A DNA stretch of 10,602 nucleotides from Gammaproteobacteria bacterium. GTDB lineage: Bacteria > Pseudomonadota > Gammaproteobacteria > SZUA-229. This document shows, piece after piece, positions 1 through 6,959 of this stretch. Made by a program: the position numbers and the translations under genes. The first letter of the stretch is position 1. Each line of letters starts with the position of its first letter. Under the pieces are notes generated by a model that was not told the origin of the DNA, made no database searches, and worked only from the letters and a program-made list of their open reading frames with translations. The DNA is taken from assembly GCA_016191795.1 (NCBI GenBank), contig JACPVK010000113.1, positions 1-10,602 on the forward strand. Direction: 5' to 3'.

Positions 1-99
1 GAACACGGTGGCGGCCGTGGTGCTGGCCGTGATGTCTGTGAAATGATAATGGAAGCCAAAGGTGTTTTACGCGACAAACTGGAATCCTATACCAAATGA
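1..99 (+). CDS. kdsC: 3' end of KDO-8-phosphate phosphatase KdsC (partial)
   Basis: The frame is open from the first base and stops with TGA at 97-99, leaving 32 C-terminal residues. They start EHGGGRGAGRDVCEMIM and end ESYTK. The glycine-rich GGGRGA(V/G)R(E/D)VCE tail is characteristic of KdsC, the HAD-superfamily phosphatase that removes phosphate from 3-deoxy-D-manno-octulosonate 8-phosphate to give KDO for the LPS inner core. The catalytic HAD motifs lie upstream of the window and cannot be checked. The position directly before lptC is the usual one in gammaproteobacteria (kdsD-kdsC-lptC-lptA-lptB), which supports the call. Only the C-terminus is seen, so the assignment rests on this tail and on synteny. 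Confidence 0.85.
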   Translation, partial: EHGGGRGAGRDVCEMIMEAKGVLRDKLESYTK

Positions 100-145
100 A
101 TGTAGTGACCGGATTCAGCGCTGACGAAACAACCAGTCGTCAACC

Positions 146-703
146 ATGAAAACATTCATAAGCCTCTCCATTGTCATCGTATTTGCGCTGATCACTCTGT
201 GGCTGCAGGATGCATTCAAGGAAACAACCCTGGTCCCCGAACAAAAACAAAAACATTTTCCGGATTATTTCATGGATGGTTTTGCCGTGACGCAAATGAA
301 TAAACAGGGTTTGCCTGCCTATGTTTTCCGCGCCGACAGGCTGCAACATTATTCGGACAATAACAGCAGTGAAATTACCGCACCGCATATCGAGATTCAT
401 GATGAACGCGGCAACTGGTCTATTGTTGCCGAACGCGCGGTCGTCTATGGCGAAACCGACATCATTCATCTTTACGATCAGGTAAAAATTCGTCGTGAAC
501 AAACACCCCAGCAGGAAGGCCTGGCTATAGACACCAGCTATCTGAAAATCGACACCCGGAAAAAAATCGCCGAAACCGACCACCTGGCACATGTCAGCAC
601 CAGCACCCTGGAACTGGATACCAACGGCATGGTGTTTGACAGTACTCGCGATATACTCAAACTCACCTCCAACGTGAGAGGCATCTATGCCCCGCCCAAA
701 TAA
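146..703 (+). CDS. lptC: LPS export system protein LptC
   Basis: LptC is a bitopic inner-membrane protein that takes LPS from the LptB2FG ABC transporter and passes it to periplasmic LptA. The 185-residue product is close to the usual length of about 190. It has one hydrophobic N-terminal segment (about residues 3-21) with no cleavage site, then a periplasmic beta-jellyroll-type domain. The PDYFMDGFAVTQM stretch (about residues 39-51) and the later repeated beta-strands are typical of the family. ATG146 is the only possible start, because TGA at 122-124 closes the frame upstream. No good Shine-Dalgarno sequence is visible. The gene begins 46 nt after kdsC and its 3' end overlaps lptA by 17 nt, so the two are probably translationally coupled. 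Confidence 0.93.
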   Translation: MKTFISLSIVIVFALITLWLQDAFKETTLVPEQKQKHFPDYFMDGFAVTQMNKQGLPAYVFRADRLQHYSDNNSSEITAPHIEIHDERGNWSIVAERAVVYGETDIIHLYDQVKIRREQTPQQEGLAIDTSYLKIDTRKKIAETDHLAHVSTSTLELDTNGMVFDSTRDILKLTSNVRGIYAPPK

Positions 704-1277
704 TGCACTGAACAAATTTATGATTTTGGCGCTGTTGCAGCTCCCTGCTGCCGCTATGGCCAAAACATCGGATGCCGAACAGCCCATTCATATTGAAGCC
801 GATCAGGTTGAAATTCGTGACCGTGAAGGTCTGAGCATCTACCGGGGCAATGTCCACATTGTTCAGGGAAGCCTGCGTATCAGTGGCAATGAAATCCGTA
901 TTCGCAATGCCGACCAGGGCCTGCAAAAAGTCACCATCACCGGCCAGCCCGCCACTTTTTATCAGCTCACGGACCTTAACGAGGAAATCAGTGCTCAGGG
1001 ACAGCAGATGGAATACCACTCCAGTACCGGCCTGTTGATACTCGAGCGCGATGCGGTACTGGTACAACGCGACAACCGCTTCACCAGTGAACACATTGTT
1101 TACAATACCCAGACCAATGTAGTGAAAGCAGGCACTGACGAAAATAAAGCGCCCGACTCTAACGCCACCCCGCCGCGAGTCACTATTACCATCATGCCCG
1201 AGAAGACTGCGCCGGAAACCAGGGCCACAGATGCCAATGGCACTCCCCCCATTAAGCCCAATACAGAAAAAAAATAA
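687..1277 (+). CDS. lptA: Periplasmic LPS transport protein LptA
   Basis: LptA polymerises into the periplasmic bridge that carries LPS from LptC to LptD in the outer membrane. The 196-residue product has a hydrophobic signal region (about residues 11-25) with a likely signal peptidase I site after AAAMA (A25/K26). The OstA/LptA domain follows at about residues 31-150, with typical motifs such as IHIEADQVEI, YRGNVHIVQGSLRI and ISAQGQQMEY. After the domain is a polar Pro/Thr/Asn-rich tail (about residues 152-196). It contains a short VTITIMPEK strand recalling the end of E. coli LptA, flanked by two similar pieces, APDSNATPP and ATDANGTPP. A second in-frame ATG at 720 would give a shorter signal peptide. 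ATG687 is kept because it preserves a charged n-region. The stop shares its last A with the lptB start (TAATG). Confidence 0.93.
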   Translation: MPRPNNALNKFMILALLQLPAAAMAKTSDAEQPIHIEADQVEIRDREGLSIYRGNVHIVQGSLRISGNEIRIRNADQGLQKVTITGQPATFYQLTDLNEEISAQGQQMEYHSSTGLLILERDAVLVQRDNRFTSEHIVYNTQTNVVKAGTDENKAPDSNATPPRVTITIMPEKTAPETRATDANGTPPIKPNTEKK

Positions 1278-2002
1278 TGAGTATTCTGCGCGCCAGCCAT
1301 CTGGTTAAACATTACCGTCGCCGTAAAGTAGTTAACGACGTATCGCTGCATGTCGAAAGCGGTGAAATTGTTGGCTTGCTAGGCCCTAATGGCGCCGGCA
1401 AAACCACCTGTTTTTACATGATAGCCGGGCTGATTCCGGCCAGCCGTGGTGAAATATTGCTCGATAACCACAACATCACGCATTTGCCGATGCCGGCCCG
1501 CGCGCGCCTGGGCCTGGGTTATCTGCCTCAGGATGCCTCGGTGTTTCGCAAGCTCACTGTCAGTGAAAACATTCTGGCGATACTGCAAACCCGCAAGTCA
1601 CTGAATAAGGCTCAACGCCTTGAACGCATGCAGAACCTGCTGGATGAATTACAGATCGACCATATCCGGGACAGTAACGGTATCAGCCTGTCCGGCGGCG
1701 AACGCCGGCGAGTGGAAATCGCCCGGGCACTGGCCGCCGAACCGGCTTTTATACTGCTCGATGAGCCCTTCGCCGGGGTTGACCCGATATCGGTACTGGA
1801 AATCCAGCGCATTATTCGCCAGCTGGCGGAAAAAAACATTGGCATTATCATCACCGATCATAACGTGCGCGAAACCCTGGGGATCTGCCAGCGCGCCTAT
1901 ATCCTGAGCGCTGGCGAGGTCATTGCCGAGGGTAATCCGGAGTCGGTTTTAACCGATCAACAAGTGCGAGAAGTTTATCTGGGTCAAAACTTCCACCTCT
2001 GA
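1277..2002 (+). CDS. lptB: LPS export ABC transporter ATP-binding protein LptB
   Basis: LptB is the cytoplasmic ATPase of the LptB2FG complex that extracts LPS from the inner membrane. At 241 residues it matches E. coli LptB in length. The ABC motifs are intact: Walker A GPNGAGKTT (36-44), Q-loop Gln85 in GYLPQ, signature LSGGERRR (138-145), Walker B ending in LLDEP with catalytic Glu163, D-loop after FAGVD, and H-loop His195 in ITDHNVRET. The LptB-type C-terminus ends in VREVYLGQNF. The gene starts inside the lptA stop (TAATG), implying coupled translation. The partner genes lptF and lptG are not in the window, which is normal because they usually lie elsewhere on the chromosome. Confidence 0.97.
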   Translation: MSILRASHLVKHYRRRKVVNDVSLHVESGEIVGLLGPNGAGKTTCFYMIAGLIPASRGEILLDNHNITHLPMPARARLGLGYLPQDASVFRKLTVSENILAILQTRKSLNKAQRLERMQNLLDELQIDHIRDSNGISLSGGERRRVEIARALAAEPAFILLDEPFAGVDPISVLEIQRIIRQLAEKNIGIIITDHNVRETLGICQRAYILSAGEVIAEGNPESVLTDQQVREVYLGQNFHL

Positions 2003-2034
2003 AGATGCTATAGTTTCACCAAGTCCACAGGAAA

Positions 2035-2050
2035 TGGCACAGCATCTGCA
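2035..2050 (+). promoter_or_regulatory. Candidate sigma-54 (-24/-12) promoter upstream of rpoN
   Basis: The sequence TGGCACAGCATCTGCA closely matches the sigma-54 consensus TGGCAC-R-N4-TTGCW. The -24 block TGGCAC is exact, and the -12 block CTGCA differs only in the first T. The invariant GG (2036-2037) and GC (2048-2049) are separated by exactly 10 nt, as required. A start site about 12 nt further on (near 2061) would leave a leader of roughly 47 nt before the rpoN ATG. The site is intergenic, in the right orientation, and directly before the gene for the factor that would read it. It may be a chance match. No activator binding site was identified, and such sites would lie within lptB. Confidence 0.5.
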
Positions 2051-2107
2051 TGACAGCGCTATTCGAATAAATATGGCCAATAAAATTAACGATCTATACA
2101 GCGCATA

Positions 2108-3631
2108 ATGAAGCAGTCCCTACAGCTCCGCATCGGCCAATCTCTCACCATGACTCCTCAGTTACAGCAGGCCATACGTCTGCTGCAACTGTCTACGCTG
2201 GAACTGCAAACCGAAATCCAGGAAGCCCTGGAATCCAACCCGATGCTGGAACTGGATGAAGAGGGCGGTGCCACCGAATCGGCCGACATTGAGCGCATCA
2301 AGGACAGCAACAACCCCACCAGTGAACAGGACAGCTACAGCAGCAATAGCGGTGAGAGCCTGGAAACGGCCGGGGTCCAGGATGCCGAAAACGACTATGG
2401 CGCCAGCGACAACCAGACCATCCCCGAAGACCTGCCGGTTGATACCGTCTGGGAAGATATCTACGACATGCCGGTATCCGCCACCGGCAGCCCGGGCGAC
2501 GAAGACAAGGCCCAGGAATTTCTCGAAAACCAGAGCGGCGACGAAAACGCCCTGTTCGAACATTTGCTCTGGCAGCTGCAAACCACCCAGTTGAGCGACA
2601 CCGACCGCGCCATTGCCCTGGCAATAATCGATGCCATAGACGATGACGGCTACCTCTCCGAAAGTATTGAAGACATACACGGCGGCCTGGTTGACGAGCT
2701 GGTTGTAGAGCTCGACGAGGTGGAAGCCGTGCTGCATCTGATACAGCATTTCGACCCGGTGGGCGTTGCCTCGCGTGATCTGAAGGAATGCCTGCTGTTA
2801 CAACTGGATCAGTTCGATGCCAATCTGCCGGAAGTCAAAGGCGCGCGCCTGATCGTAAAAGATTTTCTCGATTTACTGGGCAGCCACGATTACGCCCGAT
2901 TAAAGCGATTTACCAAATTTAATGAAGACGAACTGGCTGACATCATTCGCTTTATTCGCACCCTGAATCCCAAACCGGGCGCCAGCATCGCCAGCCAGGC
3001 AGCACCCTATGTGGTGCCTGATGTATTTGTACGCAAGGTTAACGAGCGCTGGCTGGTTGAACTCAATCCCGACACAGCACCCAAATTACGCATTAATCCG
3101 CTGTATGCCAGCTACGTTAACCGTGGCGATCGCAGTACCGACAACACCTTCATGAAAAACAACCTGCAGGAGGCGCGCTGGTTTATCAAAAGCCTGCAAA
3201 GCCGCAACGAAACCCTGCTGCGCGTGGCCAGCTCCATTGTTACCCACCAGCGCACTTTTCTCGAACATGGCGAAGAAGGTATGAAACCGCTGGTATTACG
3301 CGCCATTGCCGAGGAACTGGAATTACACGAATCCACCATCTCCCGTGTCACCACGCAAAAATATATGCACACACCGCGCGGCGTTTTTGAATTTAAATAT
3401 TTCTTTTCCAGCCACGTCGGCACCGCCGACGGGGGTGAATGCTCCGCAACCGCGATTCGCGCCATGATCAAAAAACTGATCGACAGCGAAGATGCGCGCA
3501 AACCGTTGAGCGACAACAAAATTGCCGACCTGTTGGTCAAACAAGGCATTAATGTGGCACGCAGAACTGTGGCAAAATATAGAGAAGCCATGGTTATCGC
3601 GCCATCCAACGAGAGAAAACGCCTCAACTGA
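2108..3631 (+). CDS. rpoN: RNA polymerase sigma-54 factor RpoN
   Basis: This is the alternative sigma factor that recognises -24/-12 promoters and needs AAA+ enhancer-binding activators. The 507-residue product has the full domain order. Region I is Gln/Leu-rich (about 1-50) and begins MKQSLQLRIGQSLTMTPQLQ as in the family. Region II is a long acidic, Ser-rich linker (about 50-130). The core-binding domain spans about 140-330. The C-terminal DNA-binding part has a helix-turn-helix around LELHESTISRVTTQKYM (about 404-420), then GVFEFKYFFSS, and a perfect RpoN box ARRTVAKYRE at 484-493 that reads the -24 element. The start matches the conserved N-terminus, although no Shine-Dalgarno sequence is evident before ATG2108. 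A 105-bp gap separates it from lptB. Besides the sigma-54-like site in that gap, TAAAAT at 2081-2086 could be a -10 element, but no convincing -35 sits at the right distance. Confidence 0.98.
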   Translation: MKQSLQLRIGQSLTMTPQLQQAIRLLQLSTLELQTEIQEALESNPMLELDEEGGATESADIERIKDSNNPTSEQDSYSSNSGESLETAGVQDAENDYGASDNQTIPEDLPVDTVWEDIYDMPVSATGSPGDEDKAQEFLENQSGDENALFEHLLWQLQTTQLSDTDRAIALAIIDAIDDDGYLSESIEDIHGGLVDELVVELDEVEAVLHLIQHFDPVGVASRDLKECLLLQLDQFDANLPEVKGARLIVKDFLDLLGSHDYARLKRFTKFNEDELADIIRFIRTLNPKPGASIASQAAPYVVPDVFVRKVNERWLVELNPDTAPKLRINPLYASYVNRGDRSTDNTFMKNNLQEARWFIKSLQSRNETLLRVASSIVTHQRTFLEHGEEGMKPLVLRAIAEELELHESTISRVTTQKYMHTPRGVFEFKYFFSSHVGTADGGECSATAIRAMIKKLIDSEDARKPLSDNKIADLLVKQGINVARRTVAKYREAMVIAPSNERKRLN

Positions 3632-3652
3632 GGCCTGACCCAAGGAGTCCTT

Positions 3653-3973
3653 ATGCAACTCAATCTCACCGGCCATCATGTAGAAATAACCGACGCACTG
3701 CGTCAATACGTGCAAAAGAAACTGGAACGTGTCGAACGTCATTTCGACAAGGTGAGTAACACCCATGTCATCTTGTCTGTCGATAACGTGCGTCACAAGG
3801 CGGAAGCCACCGTTAACATGAGCGGTAACAACATCTTCGCTGAAAATACCGAAGATGATATGTATGCTGCTATCGACGGCCTGATGGATAAACTCGACCG
3901 CCAGGTAACCAAACACAAACAGAAAATCACTGATCACCACAAAGGCCGAAACGAGTTTCCCACAGAAGAGTAA
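3653..3973 (+). CDS. hpf: Ribosome hibernation promoting factor, short form
   Basis: HPF binds the 30S decoding centre in stationary phase and favours formation of inactive 100S ribosomes. The 106-residue product starts MQLNLTGHHVEITDALR and continues with KKLERVERHFD, both typical of the HPF/YfiA (sigma-54 modulation protein) family. It lacks the C-terminal dimerisation domain of long HPF, so it is the short gammaproteobacterial type. Translation starts at ATG3653 behind a clear AAGGAG (3642-3647), the strongest ribosome binding site in this part of the window and consistent with high expression. It lies 21 nt after rpoN and 18 nt before ptsN, a standard arrangement. The old name 'sigma-54 modulation protein' reflects this position rather than a proven effect on sigma-54. 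Confidence 0.96.
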   Translation: MQLNLTGHHVEITDALRQYVQKKLERVERHFDKVSNTHVILSVDNVRHKAEATVNMSGNNIFAENTEDDMYAAIDGLMDKLDRQVTKHKQKITDHHKGRNEFPTEE

Positions 3974-3991
3974 TTAATAAAGTCCCATAGC

Positions 3992-4462
3992 ATGAATCTG
4001 ACTCAACTCATCGCACCCGACCGTGTCATATGTCTGCCCAGCATCAGCAGCAAGAAACGTCTGCTGGAAAAGCTCAGCCAGTTACTGGCATTGGGTGCGT
4101 TGGAGTTGAATCATGGCGATATATTCAACCGCCTGATCGAACGCGAACGTTTAGGCTCAACCGGACTGGGACATGGTGTAGCCCTGCCCCATGGCCGTAT
4201 CGCAGATCTTGACCATTCTGTTGGCGCCTTTATTAAACTGGACCAGGCTATCGACTTCGACAGCACCGACGGCCAACCTACTGATTTATTATTTGCCCTG
4301 CTGGTACCCGAATTTCACACCGAAGAACATTTGCAAATCCTGGCGTCCCTTGCTGGCATGTTCAGCAATATGGAATTTTGCAAACAATTACGACAATGCA
4401 GTAACAACGAAGAGCTGTTCCGCCATTTGTCTGGCTGGGAGCAAGCTTCGCCATTTTCCTGA
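3992..4462 (+). CDS. ptsN: PTS IIA-like nitrogen regulatory protein PtsN (EIIA-Ntr)
   Basis: EIIA-Ntr is a fructose-type EIIA domain that acts as a regulatory phospho-acceptor. In E. coli it modulates potassium transport and the Kdp system and influences nitrogen and carbon balance. The 156-residue product has the hallmark RERLGSTGLGHGVALPHGR (about 51-69). By alignment to the family, His67 in ALPHG is the phosphorylated residue. The downstream PTDLLFALLVP segment is also typical. Here the only visible phosphate donor is the EI/HPr pair encoded downstream. No ptsP (EI-Ntr) or npr gene is in the window, so HPr may feed this protein directly. The start has only weak ribosome binding sequence upstream. 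Confidence 0.95.
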   Translation: MNLTQLIAPDRVICLPSISSKKRLLEKLSQLLALGALELNHGDIFNRLIERERLGSTGLGHGVALPHGRIADLDHSVGAFIKLDQAIDFDSTDGQPTDLLFALLVPEFHTEEHLQILASLAGMFSNMEFCKQLRQCSNNEELFRHLSGWEQASPFS

Positions 4463-4494
4463 CCATGGAACCAGGCTTGAGACAGCCCCCCCAA

Positions 4495-5439
4495 ATGGAC
4501 AAACTAACCCCGCAAAAACTGTTCAAACTGCTGCGCAGCCAGCATGATCTGCGCTGGATTGCCGGCCAGCAACACGAAAACCGAATTATCAAACGCAATC
4601 TGCGACTGGTAGCCCAGGCAACACTGGTTGGACATCTCAATCTGATTCATCCCAACCGCATTCAGGTCATCGGCAAAATTGAATGGGATCATCTGCGCCG
4701 TCTGAAAAAAAATTCCTACAGCGACATGCTCAAGCAATTATTTTCGCGCCGCACGGCGGCCATCATTATTACTGACAATATCGATGCACCGCCCGAATTC
4801 ATTAAACTCGCCAACGCCAACCAGACACCACTGCTTGTTAGCAGCATGCCCAGCAACACGCTCATCGACGCCATACGTTTTTATCTGTGGAATTTATTGG
4901 CCGAAAAATCCACTGTGCATGGCGTGTTTATGGAGGTTATGGGCAATGGCGTTTTAATTTCCGGCGAGAGCAGTATTGGCAAAAGCGAACTGGCGCTGGA
5001 GCTCATCACCCGCGGCCATCGGCTAATCGCCGATGACGCCCCGATATTTACCCGCACCGGCCCACAAATGCTTAACGGCAGTTGCCCGCCCGTACTAAAA
5101 GATTTTATGGAAGTACGCGGCCTGGGCGTGTTGAATATCCGCGCCATGTACGGCGATAATGCCATCAAACAAAACAAATATTTGCGGCTGATCGTTCACC
5201 TGGTGAACATGTCACTCGAGGATCAGTTGAAAATGGATCGACTCTACGGCAGTCATACCATACGCAAAATTCTCAATGTCGATATTCCGGAAATATTATT
5301 ACCTGTCGCCTCCGGGCGAAATCTGGCGGTAATGGTAGAAGCAGCTGTGCGGAATTTTATCCTCACAGATCACGGACACAATTCAGCCGATGAATTTATC
5401 AAACGTCAAACGGATTACATAAACGGGAACAACAAATGA
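4495..5439 (+). CDS. hprK: HPr kinase/phosphorylase HprK
   Basis: HprK is a bifunctional enzyme that phosphorylates HPr on a serine using ATP or PPi and removes the phosphate by phosphorolysis. The N-terminal HPr(Ser) kinase domain covers about 1-125. The catalytic C-terminal domain (about 126-314) shows HGVFMEV (His142), Walker A GESSIGKS (157-164), HRLIADDAP with Asp180-Asp181, the family signature EVRGLGVLN (206-214) and SGRNLAVMVEAA (Arg275). The P-loop has Ser where many members have the third Gly (GxxGxGKS), which still fits GxxxxGKS. Numbering is from ATG4495. The frame also opens at ATG4465, two nt after the ptsN stop, adding ten residues. ATG4495 is preferred because MDKLTPQKLF lines up with the usual family N-terminus as I recall it. 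Neither start has a good Shine-Dalgarno sequence. The 3' end overlaps rapZ (ATGA). Confidence 0.95.
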   Translation: MDKLTPQKLFKLLRSQHDLRWIAGQQHENRIIKRNLRLVAQATLVGHLNLIHPNRIQVIGKIEWDHLRRLKKNSYSDMLKQLFSRRTAAIIITDNIDAPPEFIKLANANQTPLLVSSMPSNTLIDAIRFYLWNLLAEKSTVHGVFMEVMGNGVLISGESSIGKSELALELITRGHRLIADDAPIFTRTGPQMLNGSCPPVLKDFMEVRGLGVLNIRAMYGDNAIKQNKYLRLIVHLVNMSLEDQLKMDRLYGSHTIRKILNVDIPEILLPVASGRNLAVMVEAAVRNFILTDHGHNSADEFIKRQTDYINGNNK

Positions 5440-6293
5440 AACTGGTCATTATCAGTGGCTTATCCGGCTCCGGTAAATCCGTTGCCCTGCATACGCTGGA
5501 AGATGAAGGCTATTATTGTGTCGATAATTTACCACTGGGATTACTGCCCGGCTTTATCGAACAGTTATCAGGCAAGCAAATGCGCATCTACAACGAAGTG
5601 GCTGTTGGCATCGATGCGCGCAGTGGCGTTGAAGAACTGATGCGCTTCAATGAAATACTCAATGATATTCGCACCAAAAATATTGACGTTGAAGTCATTT
5701 ATTTTCAGGCTGATATCAATACCCTTATCAAGCGTTACAACGATACCCGCCGGCGCCATCCTCTGGCCAAACGCGGCATACCGCTGGCAGAAGCCATCGA
5801 ACTGGAACAAACTTTAATTTCGCCCATCGCACTCACGGCCGATTTGTGCCTGGACACCACACGCACCAATATCCACCAGTTGCGCAGCCTGTTAAAGGAA
5901 CGGGTGCTGTTAAAACCGGCTCATGAAATGTCACTGCTGATTCAATCCTTCGGCTTCAAGAATGGCTCGCCCAGTGATTCGGATTTTGTTTTCGATTTGC
6001 GCTGTTTACCCAATCCACACTGGGAACCGGCTTTACGCGAGCTCACCGGGCAGGACCCTGAGGTACGCCGCTATCTCGATTCCCGCCAGGAATCGATTGA
6101 CATGTACAATCAGTTACTGCAATTTCTGGAAACCTGGATACCACAATTTAATGCGCAAAACCGCTATTACCTCACCATCTCGGTAGGATGTACCGGCGGC
6201 CAGCACCGCTCGGTTTACATGGCCGAAAAATTAAGTGCCGCACTGCGTAATAAATTTCCACATGTATCGCTGCGTCATCGGGAGCTCGAATGA
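5436..6293 (+). CDS. rapZ: RNase adapter protein RapZ (YvcJ/YhbJ family)
   Basis: In E. coli, RapZ senses glucosamine-6-phosphate and delivers the small RNA GlmZ to RNase E, thereby controlling GlmS synthesis. The 285-residue length matches the family (284 in E. coli). The N-terminal P-loop kinase-like domain carries Walker A GLSGSGKS (8-15), DNLPLGLLP, and DTRRRHPL near residue 110. The C-terminal RNA- and metabolite-binding domain contains the signature GCTGGQHRS (251-259). The gene overlaps hprK by 4 nt (ATGA) and the next gene by 4 nt (ATGA). No GlmZ or GlmY RNA gene is seen here, so whether the E. coli regulatory circuit applies in this organism is unknown. Confidence 0.96.
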   Translation: MKLVIISGLSGSGKSVALHTLEDEGYYCVDNLPLGLLPGFIEQLSGKQMRIYNEVAVGIDARSGVEELMRFNEILNDIRTKNIDVEVIYFQADINTLIKRYNDTRRRHPLAKRGIPLAEAIELEQTLISPIALTADLCLDTTRTNIHQLRSLLKERVLLKPAHEMSLLIQSFGFKNGSPSDSDFVFDLRCLPNPHWEPALRELTGQDPEVRRYLDSRQESIDMYNQLLQFLETWIPQFNAQNRYYLTISVGCTGGQHRSVYMAEKLSAALRNKFPHVSLRHRELE

Positions 6294-6691
6294 AAGTCGG
6301 CGTTTTACTGGTAACACATCCCGGCATTGCTACGGTGTTGTTAAACACCGCACGGAACATGCTGGGCCAGTGTTTTTTGCAAACAGCCACACTGGAAGTA
6401 CCACTGGATGCACCCGTAGATGAAATTACACGCCAGGCCGATGCTGCCATTGCCAAACTGGATCAGGGTGATGGCGTGTTGTTACTCAGCGATATTTTTG
6501 GCAGCACGCCCTGCAATATCGCGCGCAGCCTGCACAAGTCACATCGCGTACGACTGGTTGCCGGCGTTAATTTGCCGATGCTGGTACGGGTGCTCAATTA
6601 TGTTGATTTGAATTTAAATGATCTGGCCAGCAAGGCTGCATCCGGCGGCCGTGATGGCATAGTGGTTTGTGAGGAAAATAATAATGGCTGA
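6290..6691 (+). CDS. PTS EIIA component, mannose/sorbose family (stand-alone)
   Basis: This is a stand-alone 133-residue EIIA of the mannose family. The first strand MKVGVLLVTHPGIA places the phospho-accepting histidine at His10, and DIFGSTPCNIAR (68-79) is the second family motif, with Asp68 near the active site. It would accept phosphate from HPr on His10. In E. coli ManX the domain is fused to EIIB and works with the membrane parts EIIC and EIID. Here no B, C or D component follows, and the next gene is ptsH. That suggests a regulatory role, though distant transport genes cannot be excluded. The start ATG6290 overlaps the rapZ stop (ATGA), and the stop (6689-6691) lies inside ptsH. Confidence 0.93.
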   Translation: MKVGVLLVTHPGIATVLLNTARNMLGQCFLQTATLEVPLDAPVDEITRQADAAIAKLDQGDGVLLLSDIFGSTPCNIARSLHKSHRVRLVAGVNLPMLVRVLNYVDLNLNDLASKAASGGRDGIVVCEENNNG

Positions 6692-6959
6692 GTTGCGGCA
6701 CGAAATAAAAGTTATCAACAGACTCGGTCTGCATGCCCGCGCAGCTGCCAAATTTGTCAGCACCGCTTCCAGTTTCAGCAGCCATGTCGAAATTGAAAAA
6801 AATGGCCATCGCGTCAATGGCAAAAGCATTATGGGTGTGATGATGCTGGCAGCAGGCATTGGCAGCCAGCTGGTATTGCATGTTAACGGCAACGATGCCA
6901 ATCCCTGTATGGATGCCCTGACAGCACTCATCAACGATAAATTTGGCGAGGCCGAATAA
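6684..6959 (+). CDS. ptsH: Phosphocarrier protein HPr
   Basis: HPr relays phosphate from Enzyme I to EIIA proteins. The 91-residue product has the active-site motif NRLGLHARAAAKF with His17 (His15 in E. coli numbering) and the regulatory motif GKSIMGVMMLAAG with Ser48 (Ser46 equivalent), the residue HprK phosphorylates. The start is ATG6684, with GAGG at 6671-6674 in front. An in-frame GTG at 6669 would add five residues but would remove that ribosome binding site, so it is not used. The gene overlaps the end of the EIIA gene by 8 nt, and its TAA stop overlaps the ptsI start (TAATG). Both phosphorylation sites being intact, next to hprK and ptsI, indicates a working two-input HPr switch. Confidence 0.97.
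   Translation: MAELRHEIKVINRLGLHARAAAKFVSTASSFSSHVEIEKNGHRVNGKSIMGVMMLAAGIGSQLVLHVNGNDANPCMDALTALINDKFGEAE

Noticed and set aside
140..787. 215-codon minus-strand frame across lptC and the start of lptA
   Set aside because: It mirrors the coding frame of lptC and continues into lptA. No promoter, ribosome binding site or recognisable domain was seen.
2162..2749. Long open frame of 195 codons on the minus strand inside rpoN
   Set aside because: It lies wholly antisense to conserved rpoN codons, and its product resembles no family I recognise. Such frames arise from codon bias in the opposite strand.
4465..4494. Upstream ATG4465 as the hprK start
   Set aside because: It is possible, since it is two nt after the ptsN stop, but the ten added residues (MEPGLRQPPQ) look unlike the family N-terminus and have no ribosome binding site. 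ATG4495 is preferred with moderate certainty.
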